64,000 nucleotides of DNA from Anaerolineae bacterium (lineage in GTDB: Bacteria; Chloroflexota; Anaerolineae; Aggregatilineales; Ch27). The stretch lies in the NCBI GenBank assembly GCA_013178165.1, contig JABLXG010000001.1:391605-455604 (forward strand), in the 5' to 3' direction. Positions 1 to 9,119 of this stretch are shown piece by piece. A program made the translations under genes and the position numbers. Each line of letters opens with the position of its first letter. Within the stretch, counting starts at the first letter, position 1. Below the pieces are notes generated by a model that saw nothing but the letters and a program-made list of their open reading frames with translations, was not told where the DNA came from and did no database searches.

Positions 1-852
1 GCGCTGGCGGCCAGCGGAGGCCGGATCGTATTCTCGGCGGCGCGTGATGGCAAAGCTGCTGACCTCTTTCTGCTCGATCTCACTACTGGCCTGGAAGAGC
101 CGCTTACCCGCAACGATGCTCAGGATACCACCCCCGCTGTCTCCCCGGATGGGCGGCAGGTGGCCTTTGTCAGTGACCGCGATGGCGATAGCGAGATTTT
201 CGTGGTGGATCTCGCCTGTCTGGAAGCCGATAATGCCAGCGAGTCCTGTGAAGCCGCCGCCCGGCAGATCACCGATAATGCGGTGGAGGATCGCTCTCCA
301 GCCTGGACGCCGGATGGGCGGGCCATCCTTTTTGCCTCTGATGCCAGCTTTGCCGGGCGCTTTAACCTCTACCGCATCAGCCTGGATGGCCGCGATCTGA
401 CCCGCCTGACCGAAAGCGAGGAGGACGAGGATCATCCCTCCGCCTCGCCGGATGGGCGTTATATGGTCTATAGCGCCTGGCAGGATGGCAACCTGGCGAC
501 CGGTGCGATCAAGCGTCTGGAGCTGCGCAGCGGGGAGACGATCACCCTGGCCGACAACGAGGGCAATGACCGCGCTCCGGCCTACAGCCCCGATGGTCGC
601 TGGATTGTTTTCCATCGGGACGGTCCGAATCGCGCTGCGCTGTGGGTGATGGATGCTGCCGGTGGCAACCAGCGCCCTGTGTATGACGGCCCCGGCGAGG
701 ACTGGGGTGGCGCCTGGAGTCCGGATGGGCGGCTGCTGGCCTTTACCAGCGATGAAAGCGGCGCGGGGGAAATCTACCTGATCGCCGCGAGTGGCGGCGC
801 GCCGCGCAAAATCTCCTCCGGTGGCGGCGCCTATCCGGCCTGGGTGCCCTGA
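1..852 (+). CDS. TolB-like WD40/PD40 beta-propeller protein (5' end cut off)
   Basis: The reading frame is open from base 1 to the TGA at 850-852, so the gene starts upstream of the window. The visible 283 residues carry repeated 'SPDGR' and 'TPDGR' turns (TPAVSPDGRQVAF, SPAWTPDGRAILF, HPSASPDGRYMVY, APAYSPDGRWIVF, GAWSPDGRLLAF) at about 45-residue spacing, the signature of TolB/PD40 beta-propellers. Such proteins are usually exported and bind other proteins or polymers. The N-terminus is missing, so a signal peptide or fused domain cannot be judged. An ATG at 160 is internal to the propeller and is not the real start. The specific function is unknown. Confidence 0.85.
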   Translation, partial: ALAASGGRIVFSAARDGKAADLFLLDLTTGLEEPLTRNDAQDTTPAVSPDGRQVAFVSDRDGDSEIFVVDLACLEADNASESCEAAARQITDNAVEDRSPAWTPDGRAILFASDASFAGRFNLYRISLDGRDLTRLTESEEDEDHPSASPDGRYMVYSAWQDGNLATGAIKRLELRSGETITLADNEGNDRAPAYSPDGRWIVFHRDGPNRAALWVMDAAGGNQRPVYDGPGEDWGGAWSPDGRLLAFTSDESGAGEIYLIAASGGAPRKISSGGGAYPAWVP

Positions 853-883
853 TTCGGCAGCGCCCCTCTCCGCCAGAATCCGG

Positions 884-889
884 TATAAT
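884..889 (+). promoter_or_regulatory. Possible -10 box of the MFS gene
   Basis: A perfect TATAAT lies 61 bases before the GTG at 951. No good -35 hexamer is visible at 16-18 bases upstream, so this is a weak promoter call based on the -10 alone. Confidence 0.35.
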
Positions 890-950
890 CCGCGGCCAGG
901 TTCCCCCGGCGCGCGGAGATGTTCGGCTGGCAACAGGAGCAGACTGGCAC

Positions 951-2210
951 GTGATCAGGCGGTTGCGCAGGCTTGAGCGCTGGCAAAAGACGCTGTTGAT
1001 CGTCTTCCTGGCGCAATTGTTTTCCGCTGTTGGCTTTTCCACCATCTTCCCATTTTTGCCCCTCTATATTGAAGAACTGGGGAGCAGCACCGGCACCAGC
1101 GTTGAGGTGCTTTCCGGGCTGGTGATCTCCTCGCAGGCGTTCACAATGATGCTGGCCGCGCCGATCTGGGGAGCGCTGGCCGACCGGCACGGGCGCAAAC
1201 TGATGGTCGTCCGGGCCACGCTGGGCGGGGCGGTGGTGCTGGGCCTGATGGCTTTTGTCCGCTCCTCGGAGGAGTTGATTATCCTGAGGGCCGTGCAGGG
1301 CCTGGTCACCGGTACGGTGGCCGCCGCCAACGCGCTGGTGGCCGCGGAGGCCCCCCGCGAGCAGACCGGCTTCGCCATGGGGGTGGTGCAGGTGGGGCTG
1401 TGGAGCGGCATCTCCCTCGGCCCGCTGATCGGCGGGCTGCTGGCCGACGCCTTTGGCTACCGCGTGTCATTCCTGGTGACGGCTGTGTTGCTTCTGCTGG
1501 CCGGGTTGCTGGTGCTCTTTGGCGTGCGGGAACAGTTCGAGCCACAGGCCCGCTTTGGGCCGGATCGGATGGGCTTTGTAACGGAGTGGCGGCATGTGAT
1601 GTCGATGCGAGGCGTTATCCCGACGTACATCGCCCGCTTTCTGACCGGCATCGCCCGCAACCTGATCACCCCGATCATGCCGCTGTTCATCGCCTCGCTG
1701 ATGCCGGGGGAGAGCGGGGTCAGCGCCATGACCGGCCTGATCACCGGCGTCGCCTCGGCGACGGGCACGCTGGGGGCAATCGTGCTGGGGCGCGTTGGCG
1801 ATCGTTACGGGCACCGTAGCGTCCTGATCGGCTCGGCGGCCGTTCTGGCGGTGCTCCATGTACCGCAAACGTTTGCCACCGCCACCTGGCAATTGCTTGT
1901 TCTGCAGGCGCTGACCGGCTTTGCCGCCGGGGGGATTGTTTCCGCGCCGAGCGCCCTGCTGGCTCAGTACACCCCGCCCGGCGAGGAAGGGGCAGTCTAC
2001 GGGCTGGACAATTCCGTGCTTTCCGGGGCGCGGACGGTGTCTCCACTGGTGGGGTCGCTGTTCTCAGTAGCGCTGGGGATGCGTTCTACGTTCATGGTGA
2101 CGGCGGTTCTGTTTGTGCTGGCGGCGGGGGCGGCCTATGTACAGCTCCCGCGTTACCGGCGTGTATCGCTCCCGGCGGAAGCGCCAGCCTCTTCGGCGGC
2201 AACCGACTGA
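951..2210 (+). CDS. MFS transporter, drug-efflux type
   Basis: A 419-residue protein with about 12 hydrophobic segments, the size and pattern of a major facilitator. The loop between helices 2 and 3 reads GALADRHGRKLM, matching the conserved MFS motif GxLaDrxGrkxxl. A second copy, GRVGDRYGHRSVLI, sits in the equivalent loop of the C-terminal half. The motif-C-like stretch LWSGISLGPLIGG at the start of the fifth helix suggests a proton-drug antiporter. The start is GTG with an AGGAG about 11 bases upstream. It stands alone after the propeller gene. The substrate cannot be read from sequence. Confidence 0.88.
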   Translation: MIRRLRRLERWQKTLLIVFLAQLFSAVGFSTIFPFLPLYIEELGSSTGTSVEVLSGLVISSQAFTMMLAAPIWGALADRHGRKLMVVRATLGGAVVLGLMAFVRSSEELIILRAVQGLVTGTVAAANALVAAEAPREQTGFAMGVVQVGLWSGISLGPLIGGLLADAFGYRVSFLVTAVLLLLAGLLVLFGVREQFEPQARFGPDRMGFVTEWRHVMSMRGVIPTYIARFLTGIARNLITPIMPLFIASLMPGESGVSAMTGLITGVASATGTLGAIVLGRVGDRYGHRSVLIGSAAVLAVLHVPQTFATATWQLLVLQALTGFAAGGIVSAPSALLAQYTPPGEEGAVYGLDNSVLSGARTVSPLVGSLFSVALGMRSTFMVTAVLFVLAAGAAYVQLPRYRRVSLPAEAPASSAATD

Positions 2211-2617
2211 GAGCCGTGCCTGCCGCGGGGCTTTCCGGGTTGGGGGCAGGATCAAGCCACGGCAGCCCAGAAGTTATCAAAGTCGTGGCTCAAGCCAAGC
2301 CACACGCAGCACGAGTATTTGCTCAACACGGGGGGGATCAGGGCATTCTCAGACCAGCCGGGCGAGTATTGTTTCCAATTGCCCATCCCTCCTCAGTGTT
2401 CCGCCAGCTTTTCGCTTTTTTGCCCCCAATCTGGAATGTCCCCTCCCCTACCGTCTGGGCGCGCGATGCTTGGCATCTCTCCAGTCGTTGGTGGCGCAAA
2501 ATCCTGGCGCATAACTTTGCTGTTTTTTTTGTGGTTCAGCGACTTGGTTTAGTTCCCCGCCGCATGTTTGCTGAGTTGATTGCCGATTAAACTTACATAC
2601 GGGCTTAAGAAAGTAGA
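2211..2617. other. Intergenic region between convergent genes
   Basis: About 400 bases lie between the MFS gene (+) and the end of the stressosome operon (-). I see no credible gene: open frames here lack a ribosome-binding site and read as low-complexity Pro/Arg/Ser. A 7-bp inverted repeat (AGCCACG at 2255-2261, CGTGGCT at 2284-2290) and a run of eight T at 2521-2528 are present. They do not form a convincing intrinsic terminator. G+C falls across this stretch toward the low-GC operon. Confidence 0.5.
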
Positions 2618-5017
2618 TCAGTGGTCAAGGGGAGTATTTGGCAAAGTAACCGTAAAGACCGTTCCTTGCCCTTTCTGGCTCTCAAACACAATCGTGCCAC
2701 CATGTAAATCAACCGACTGCTTGACAATCGCCAGTCCCAGTCCGGTTCCGGATATGTCGCCGATGTCCTGGCCACGGTAAAAAGGTTCGAACAGGCGAGC
2801 CTGGTCGGTTTCTGAAATGCCAACGCCTTGATCCTGAACCCGAAAGACAACCTGCGACGGGCCGCAATCCACCGTAAGCTTGACCGAGCGCTTCCCAGGG
2901 GAGTATTTGATCGCGTTTGAAAGCAGGTTACTCAGGATGTTGCGCAGGAGATTGGCATCCAGATTGACAGACTGGCAATCCCCCTGGCTGGAAAATTCGA
3001 TCGCGTGAGTTGCTGCAGTCACCAGCCGAACCTTGTCTATCACCTCCTGGCAGAAGGCAACTACATCCAACGAAGCAGGGTTGAAAACCAGCCGGCCCGA
3101 TTCAAGTCGCCCAAAGATCAGGATATTATCCAGCAACTTTACCATGACATCGATCTGGTTATTGATCTCGTCGAACTTGGCCCGCTTCTGCTCAGGTGTT
3201 AGCCGGTCGGCATAACGGTCGAGCAGGCTTAACCCTACCTTGATCACAGCCAACGGATTACGCAGATCGTGAGCGGCCATCGACACATAACGCGACTTGA
3301 GTTCGCTAACCTCCATTTCGTGTTCAAGCAGCTGGCGCAGTTTAGCCTCCATTTGCTTGCGTTCAGTGATGTCCCGCATGCTGCAAACAACGCCCACAAC
3401 ACCATCACCCCCGATGATGGGCGAGAACACTACATCGGCATCAAAGAGAACCCGGTTTTTATATTGGATGCCAGTTTCCAGCCGCCGAGACTGGCGGGTT
3501 TCTATCACTCCAGCGAACGCTTGCTCCACTTCCTCAACATACTTTCCCTGGATCAACCCGATTAGTGGTTGCCCGAAAGCATCCCTTGCCGCATATTGAA
3601 TAGTCTCCTCAAAAGCCGGGTTTACCTGCTCAATCATGCCATCCGGGCGGCACAGGATTATCATATCTTTGCTGCTGTTCAGAATCGCTTCGGTGCGTTC
3701 TTTGGCAAGGGCAAGCTGGGCGGTGCGCTCCATCACCCGCTGCTCGAGTTCTGCAACCAGTCGCGCGTTAAACATTGCCGCAGCCACCTGAGGAGCCAAT
3801 GCATTCAGGTAGCGCAGAGAATCTTCCGAATAAGCATCCAACTGGTGGCTTAGAATTTGTATTACGCCGATTGCCTCACCCTCATACATTAGCGGCACGA
3901 TCAGCGCCGAGCGTAGTAAACTTTTGTCTTTGGGGTTTTCAAGAGTATTCAGTAGACCTTGCTCGTAGTAATTCTGCGTGGTTTGCCGATATCTCTGATA
4001 ATCCGCCAGGTATAGCGGCTCCTTTGACTGGATGACCAGGCTCTGTATCTCCTGGCCGTCTGGCTCAAGGGGAATGGGTGGGAAACAACTCACGTCAAGC
4101 GGTGTGCCGTTGTGCTGTGCGTACACGTAACGGATCAGGTTATCTGCGGGCGTGTAAGAGGAGATCGCCAGGCTATCGCATGGCATTATTTGCACAATTG
4201 CGGCATATGCCGTGTCACAGATCATCTGCAAGTCGAGGGTCTCACCAAGCTTTTTGCCTACCTCGTACAAATGGGTGATCTGCTCACTATAGCGGCGCAA
4301 GCTTTCCTCGGCCTGCTTGCGCTCAGTGATATCAGTAAGTATATGAACAAAGCCATCTAATTGCCCTGTCTCGTTCATAATGGGGTTGGTCGTGATATGC
4401 AACCAGCGCCCTCGTAGCAACTCTTCCTGTGACACAGGATTATCCAGGGAGGCGAATATGGACACTCCCAAGAGTTCTTGACAGTTCCTCCCAGTAATCT
4501 CCTCTGGCAACATACCCAGGATGGTCGGTAATGCCCGGTTAAAGTGTTGTACTCGGCCTGTTGAGTCAGTTATGCAAATGCCATTTGAGAGCGCATCAAA
4601 CGTGCTTTCCCACTGTTGCGCTGCCACGCGCATGCTTTTTTCCGCCTGGGATGTGCGGAGTAGCGCATTTACATAGGCAAGCAAGACAGGCGGCTCAACC
4701 GGATGAGTCAGGTACCCGTCCGCACCACTCGATAGGCCGGTGACCTGGGAGTTGCTGTCAAGGTAAGTGGCCGAGATCATCAAGATTGGTGTATGCATTA
4801 TCTCCGGATCACTTCGAATTTGTTGGCATATGTTAAACCCATTGATGTCTGGCAGATTGATATCAAGCACAATTAAATCCGGCTTGGTCCGTGCAGCCGC
4901 CAGTGCTTCCGCCCCTGTGGCGGCTTCTATCGTCTCAAATCCACCCTGGCGCAGGACTCGCCCCACTGCATACCGGCTTGGAGGGTTATCATCTACAATG
5001 AGAACTTTCTTCGCCAT
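2618..5017 (-). CDS. Hybrid sensor histidine kinase (REC-PAS-GAF-PAS-HisKA-HATPase)
   Basis: About 799 residues. The N-terminal receiver (residues 1-125) has the acidic pair in KVLIVDDNP and the phospho-acceptor in IVLDINLPDING. It is followed by a PAS domain ending in a DITERKQAEESL linker, a GAF domain (about 270-420), a coiled coil and a second PAS ending in DITERKQMEAKL. The HisKA dimerisation box is MAAHDLRNPLAV, with the phosphorylatable His. HATPase_c has the N box (LLSNAIKYSP), DQGVGI and GTGLGLAI. I chose the ATG at 5017 because it directly precedes the receiver and follows the upstream stop by 13 bases; an ATG at 5050 would overlap that gene by 20 bases. It is the last gene of the rsb operon. 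An N-terminal receiver in front of the sensor modules suggests it is controlled by phosphotransfer, perhaps from the kinase encoded just upstream. There is no DNA-binding output domain. Confidence 0.9.
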   Translation of the reverse strand: MAKKVLIVDDNPPSRYAVGRVLRQGGFETIEAATGAEALAAARTKPDLIVLDINLPDINGFNICQQIRSDPEIMHTPILMISATYLDSNSQVTGLSSGADGYLTHPVEPPVLLAYVNALLRTSQAEKSMRVAAQQWESTFDALSNGICITDSTGRVQHFNRALPTILGMLPEEITGRNCQELLGVSIFASLDNPVSQEELLRGRWLHITTNPIMNETGQLDGFVHILTDITERKQAEESLRRYSEQITHLYEVGKKLGETLDLQMICDTAYAAIVQIMPCDSLAISSYTPADNLIRYVYAQHNGTPLDVSCFPPIPLEPDGQEIQSLVIQSKEPLYLADYQRYRQTTQNYYEQGLLNTLENPKDKSLLRSALIVPLMYEGEAIGVIQILSHQLDAYSEDSLRYLNALAPQVAAAMFNARLVAELEQRVMERTAQLALAKERTEAILNSSKDMIILCRPDGMIEQVNPAFEETIQYAARDAFGQPLIGLIQGKYVEEVEQAFAGVIETRQSRRLETGIQYKNRVLFDADVVFSPIIGGDGVVGVVCSMRDITERKQMEAKLRQLLEHEMEVSELKSRYVSMAAHDLRNPLAVIKVGLSLLDRYADRLTPEQKRAKFDEINNQIDVMVKLLDNILIFGRLESGRLVFNPASLDVVAFCQEVIDKVRLVTAATHAIEFSSQGDCQSVNLDANLLRNILSNLLSNAIKYSPGKRSVKLTVDCGPSQVVFRVQDQGVGISETDQARLFEPFYRGQDIGDISGTGLGLAIVKQSVDLHGGTIVFESQKGQGTVFTVTLPNTPLDH

Positions 5018-5030
5018 TTGTGGGCACATG

Positions 5031-7148
5031 TTAGGTCTGTCCCTTAGCAAGTAAGCCGCGGATCAAGCCGAGCAGAGTGTCACTACTTACAACCGATTTC
5101 GACAGGATCGCTTCTGCGGAAGCCCTCAACTGATAATGTTCTTCCGGATTTAATTCTTTTGAGGAATAAATAATTACCGGGATGTTCTGTGTCTTCTGAT
5201 CAGACTTCAAAGCATCCAGGACTTCAAAGCCACTCATGCCCGGCATCACCAGGTCAAGGAAGATGACTTCCGGGACGAGTTCACGTGCCTGCTGCAAACC
5301 CTCAGCGCCATCGGCTGCTTCGACGATGGTGTAGTATTTGCCCACCGATTTCTTGAAGGTGTATCGCGCCACTTCGTCATTATCGATAAGCAGGATCGTC
5401 TGCTTGACTCCGATCTGGCGGAGCTTCTTTAGCAGCCACTCCTTCGATAAGGGCTTAATAGCATATTCTTGCGCTCCCAACAAAGCCGCGGCTTTTTTGC
5501 CTCCTTCAAACACAGTTGCCACAACAACAGGGATATCCCAGGTGGTTTCGTTACTCTTTAGTTCAGCCAGAAATTCCAACCCACTCTCTTCCGGCATCAG
5601 GAGGTCCAGGATAATTGCGACTGGTTGTATTGAGGCCAATATCTGCCATGCCTGTTTGAACGACTGTACGGCAACAACCTCGAACTCTGTGTTATCGAAA
5701 ATGCGTTTATAATATTCAATATCTTCGGCTTCATCCTCAATCACCAGCAAAGGAAGACGCATGTTCTTAGGCTGGGACAAGTCAGCATCATTCAAGGCTG
5801 GTGGGAGAACATTCGGATAGACCAGCGGAATAGTTAAGGTGAAGGTCGATCCCTTCTTGACCACAGACTGCACGGACAGGCTACCGCCCAATAATTCGGC
5901 CAGCTGTTTTGATATGGAAAGGCCAAGCCCTGTACCTGTAGTCTGTTTGTGGAGGTGTGTATGTAGTTGGGTGTACTCTTGAAACAGCAATTCCTGATCT
6001 TCAGCGGAAATACCGATTCCCGTATCGGTGACCGAAAAGATAGCCTGTGTGCCGGTTTGATCCAGTTTGACTGAGACTCGTACCTCCCCAGATTCAGTAA
6101 ATTTGTGGGCATTGGAAATGAGGTTCCTGAGAATCTGAGCAACCTTTTTTTGATCAGTGAAGAATATGGGGAAATCCACTGGCTCGTCAAACAGTAGCGC
6201 TACGTCCGGGTTGGTGAACAAAGGCTTGAATATGCCACGCAAACCACCAATAAGCTGGCTTAATTCAAACACTGTGGGATTGATCTCAAGCTTTCCCTTC
6301 TCAAGCTTGGCCAGGTCCAGGATGTTCGCGACCATGTCCAGCAATTCTTGCGCAGAACTCTGGATCAGTCTGACTTGCTGCTCCTGCTCACTGGTCAGGT
6401 CACCATCGAGTCTATCGAGAAGGATACGCGCTAACGCCACGATTGAGCTCAGGGGGGTGCGGATTTCGTGGCTCATGATTGAAAGATAGCGGGATTTTTG
6501 CGCGTTTGCAGCGCGTAACTGTTGGGCCTGTTCCTCAAGCTCGGCATACAATGCCATCACGCCTTGATTGGTTTCGCTTAACTCTTGATTAAGCTGGCTC
6601 AGCTGGATCTGGCGCTGGTGCAGGTCCTCAAGTATATTAGTGAGTTCCTCATTTTGTTGCCTGATCTCTTCTAGCGCGGTCTGCGGCGTACGCTGAGCCA
6701 GATCGGCGACAAGACTCGCTATTTGAGGCGGGGTAACAAAAGGCCCCGTCAAAGTTTTTTCCAGAGATAGAACTGTGCCTTCGCGGGGGGGGAACTCAAC
6801 AGTCAGCCGATCCACTAGGCGCCGCGCACTGGTAACGCCGGCGCTCACTTCGGGGGCTAAAGGTTCCGCAAAAACGGTCTGCAGGTTGGAATGACCATTG
6901 CTCTTGTCGTTGATAGTAATGAGAAACGTTTGCGAAGAACCCTGGTTTTTTAACAGAAACGCTACTTCGCCTCTCTTTAGGACCCCAAATATGACACGCA
7001 CGATTTCCGATACCGCAGTCGCAATACGCACCTGATCTTGCGTGTCAAAACCTAACCGGCCCGCAATAGTTCTGGCTAGCGAACGCGCTTTGACAATATC
7101 TTCCTCAAAACGCAAACTCATGACAAAAATCGGTATCTGGGTTTTCAT
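5031..7148 (-). CDS. Hybrid histidine kinase with degenerate RsbT-like N-domain and two C-terminal receivers
   Basis: A 705-residue protein. Residues 1-135 align by eye with RsbT-type GHKL ATPases: the stretch from VKARSLARTIAGRLGF to AVSEIV parallels the neighbouring RsbT. The N-box Asn is replaced by Val52, the ATP-lid Gly by Ser83, and the glycine-rich second box is absent, so nucleotide binding is doubtful. A coiled coil (150-215) leads into HisKA (SIMSHEIRTPLSS, His227) and an intact HATPase (NLISNAHKFTES, DTGIGI, GTGLGLSI). Two receivers follow, with acceptors in IILDLLMPEESG and IFLDLVMPGMSG. The gene lies 16 bases after the RsbT-PP2C gene and 13 bases before the second kinase. My inference is that the degenerate RsbT domain lets this kinase sense the stressosome state. 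Confidence 0.88.
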   Translation of the reverse strand: MKTQIPIFVMSLRFEEDIVKARSLARTIAGRLGFDTQDQVRIATAVSEIVRVIFGVLKRGEVAFLLKNQGSSQTFLITINDKSNGHSNLQTVFAEPLAPEVSAGVTSARRLVDRLTVEFPPREGTVLSLEKTLTGPFVTPPQIASLVADLAQRTPQTALEEIRQQNEELTNILEDLHQRQIQLSQLNQELSETNQGVMALYAELEEQAQQLRAANAQKSRYLSIMSHEIRTPLSSIVALARILLDRLDGDLTSEQEQQVRLIQSSAQELLDMVANILDLAKLEKGKLEINPTVFELSQLIGGLRGIFKPLFTNPDVALLFDEPVDFPIFFTDQKKVAQILRNLISNAHKFTESGEVRVSVKLDQTGTQAIFSVTDTGIGISAEDQELLFQEYTQLHTHLHKQTTGTGLGLSISKQLAELLGGSLSVQSVVKKGSTFTLTIPLVYPNVLPPALNDADLSQPKNMRLPLLVIEDEAEDIEYYKRIFDNTEFEVVAVQSFKQAWQILASIQPVAIILDLLMPEESGLEFLAELKSNETTWDIPVVVATVFEGGKKAAALLGAQEYAIKPLSKEWLLKKLRQIGVKQTILLIDNDEVARYTFKKSVGKYYTIVEAADGAEGLQQARELVPEVIFLDLVMPGMSGFEVLDALKSDQKTQNIPVIIYSSKELNPEEHYQLRASAEAILSKSVVSSDTLLGLIRGLLAKGQT

Positions 7149-7164
7149 CGTTGACTCTCACCAA

Positions 7165-8232
7165 TTACCTGGCGGGCAGGCGGCCAACCCATATGGTTAA
7201 GTCGTCAGTACCGCGTGCGTAATCGTAATAGATCCGTCCAGCAATCAACGATGGATGTCTATGGAACAACCCCGGGTAACGCCCTATGTTCCAGTGCCTG
7301 GTTATTCCATCAGAATGCAACACCAACAGCTCGCCTGGCGAATAAGGGTAAGTGAATTCTATCGCTTTTCGAATCGTGTGACCAACAGTGCCGGATAGCG
7401 AAACCAGCCCGCGCTGGCCCTCTGCAAAAACAATAGCCCCTGAAATATTGCCCACCCCCACATAATGGATGACTTGCCTGGCATAATCAATTTCTGCCAC
7501 CGCCAGGGAGACCCCGCGGGTATGAGTCAGGCCTGTATGAAGCGTCTCAACCAACCTTGCGAGAGTCAGGTCTGGATTTGCAAGAAAGATTCGGATGGTC
7601 TCAGTAGCCGCTGTTTCTGCCAGGGGGCCGTGCCCCAGGCCGTCGACGACCAGCACCCGACTTAAGTCGAGTGTGTGCCAGGTTGCCCAACCATCACCAT
7701 TGTGTGTTTCGGTCGACAGTGGCAGACACACCGCCCCAAATTCCAATGGGGTTAACACCGAATACTTGCTTGGTGGTTCCCCCCATAGCCGGGCGAGTAT
7801 AGCGGTGCCAAGTTGCGGCATCGAGTAAATATCAAACTGGGTAGCAAGCCGGGATACTGCACCCAAGCCGGTCCCTGCGCTGCCGGACGTAGAATAGCCA
7901 TCCTCCAGGCACATGGAGACGTTACTCATGCCCGGACCTTTATCTAACGAACGAATTTCGAGGCCGTTTCTCCCGCCTTGTTTCAAGGCTTTCAACAACA
8001 ACACGCCGCCTGGGCTGTATTTGGCTAGATTGGAAGCAAGTTCCGTAACAGCGATAGCCGTCTTGCCCGCCAAGACTTCATCAAACCCAAGCGAGGCTGC
8101 AAGTTTTACCGACCGACGACGCGCATCGCCGATCTGCGCATGGTCGGTAATTGGTATAACAATATCCTGTGATAAACTGCTGGTTGTATATAGCACTTTT
8201 AATCTACCGAATGGTTGCCCTGTCACACCCAC
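7165..8232 (-). CDS. RsbT-like ATPase fused to SpoIIE/RsbX-type PP2C phosphatase
   Basis: A 355-residue two-domain protein. Residues 20-150 form an RsbT-like GHKL ATPase with an intact N box (AVTELASNLAKYS), ATP-lid DKGPGM and GTGLGAV. Residues 165-350 are a PP2C/SpoIIE domain of the RsbX type, with the metal-binding motifs VVDGLGHGP and LVLHSDGI and the terminal GTDDLTIWV. In Bacillus, RsbX dephosphorylates RsbR and RsbS and resets the stressosome, so this protein probably does the same, guided by its RsbT-like domain. Its start overlaps the end of rsbT by 10 bases, implying translational coupling. RsbT-PP2C fusions are known in many phyla. The exact phosphoprotein target is inferred from context. 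Confidence 0.88.
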   Translation of the reverse strand: MGVTGQPFGRLKVLYTTSSLSQDIVIPITDHAQIGDARRRSVKLAASLGFDEVLAGKTAIAVTELASNLAKYSPGGVLLLKALKQGGRNGLEIRSLDKGPGMSNVSMCLEDGYSTSGSAGTGLGAVSRLATQFDIYSMPQLGTAILARLWGEPPSKYSVLTPLEFGAVCLPLSTETHNGDGWATWHTLDLSRVLVVDGLGHGPLAETAATETIRIFLANPDLTLARLVETLHTGLTHTRGVSLAVAEIDYARQVIHYVGVGNISGAIVFAEGQRGLVSLSGTVGHTIRKAIEFTYPYSPGELLVLHSDGITRHWNIGRYPGLFHRHPSLIAGRIYYDYARGTDDLTIWVGRLPAR

Positions 8233-8627
8233 ATAGTAATCGTCACACGTGTACCCTGGCCTACCACAGACACGATCTCAAACTCGTGGACCAGCCTCTT
8301 GGCGCCACCCAGGCCCAGACCCAACCCGTTTCCAGTAGAGTAACCATCCTGCATAGCCAGATCGATGTTTGGGATTCCTGGACCTTGATCTTCAAATACC
8401 AACCGAATACCCCGGTTATTGGGATTAGAGACGAGCTCAATTTGCATCGTCCCGCCGCCCCCATGAACGTAAGTATTACGCGCCAGTTCGCTGACCGCCG
8501 TCACGAGTTTTGTCTGGTTAGTCAGACCAATACCAAGCTCCTGTGCGTAGGTACGCACTATACGCCGGGCATGCACGATATCCTCTTCCGATGCAATTGG
8601 GACCCTTTTATTCTCTAGCGGAGTCAT
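8223..8627 (-). CDS. rsbT: RsbT, stressosome serine/threonine kinase
   Basis: A 134-residue protein of the normal RsbT length. It is a stand-alone GHKL ATPase with the N box AVSELARNTYVHG (Glu47, Asn51), the lid EDQGPGI (Asp80) and the glycine-rich GNGLGLGLGGAKRL. In known stressosomes RsbT phosphorylates RsbS and RsbR after stress, leaves the complex and activates a downstream partner. The gene overlaps rsbS by 20 bases and the next gene by 10, a tight rsbS-rsbT-PP2C cluster. No rsbU gene of the classical type follows. Its usual partner may be replaced by the two hybrid kinases downstream, which is an inference. Confidence 0.93.
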   Translation of the reverse strand: MTPLENKRVPIASEEDIVHARRIVRTYAQELGIGLTNQTKLVTAVSELARNTYVHGGGGTMQIELVSNPNNRGIRLVFEDQGPGIPNIDLAMQDGYSTGNGLGLGLGGAKRLVHEFEIVSVVGQGTRVTITMWV

Positions 8628-9003
8628 CAGAAGATTCTCCTGCTAGAGATCCTCTTATCTTTCTGAGAAGTTGTTCCCCTTTTTCAGCATTTAGCGCAGT
8701 ATGGACTCCATGGAACGACAGCCCCAGCTCCACCAACGTGATGGCCACGGCGGGTTGCATTCCAACCAGCACCGTCTCCGCATCCATTATCCGTGCCATT
8801 TCCGCACTATTGGCGATCACACGAGCCGTGAAGGAATCCACCAAGTCTAGCGCCGAAATGTCGATCAACACCCCGTGAGCGCCAGTCTCCGCGATAAGAC
8901 GCATGAGATCATCCTGAAGGGTCATTACCAGACGATCATGCAATTCAAACTGAATCGTGACAAGAAGTAAGTCTCCCATCTTCAGAATTGGGATGCGATC
9001 CAT
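8608..9003 (-). CDS. rsbS: RsbS, stressosome STAS scaffold protein
   Basis: A 131-residue single-domain STAS protein. It matches Bacillus RsbS along its length: IPILKMGDLLLVTIQFEL, then GVLIDISALDLVDSF, then GMQPAVAITLVELGLSF. Ser57 in 'VDSF' corresponds to the RsbT target Ser59 of B. subtilis RsbS. The ATG at 9003 is preceded by GGAG eight bases upstream and starts directly at the RsbS-like N-terminus, so the longer upstream frame to 9039 is not used. RsbS forms the core of the stressosome with RsbR and holds RsbT in unstressed cells. The gene lies 116 bases downstream of rsbR. Confidence 0.93.
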   Translation of the reverse strand: MDRIPILKMGDLLLVTIQFELHDRLVMTLQDDLMRLIAETGAHGVLIDISALDLVDSFTARVIANSAEMARIMDAETVLVGMQPAVAITLVELGLSFHGVHTALNAEKGEQLLRKIRGSLAGESSDDSARE

Positions 9004-9119
9004 CCAATACTCTCCGTGCGCGAATGGCCCTCTGGCCATTCAACGCGATTTGAACCACCGGTTGAACAGCAGAAACTCAGGTTGCGAATAAAATTTGCTC
9101 CTAAGCATCCAAACTTGGA

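Noticed and set aside
2216-2590. Open frame of 124 codons between the MFS gene and the stressosome operon
   Set aside because: No ribosome-binding site, no recognisable family, several overlapping frames of similar quality in the same stretch, and composition typical of non-coding DNA.
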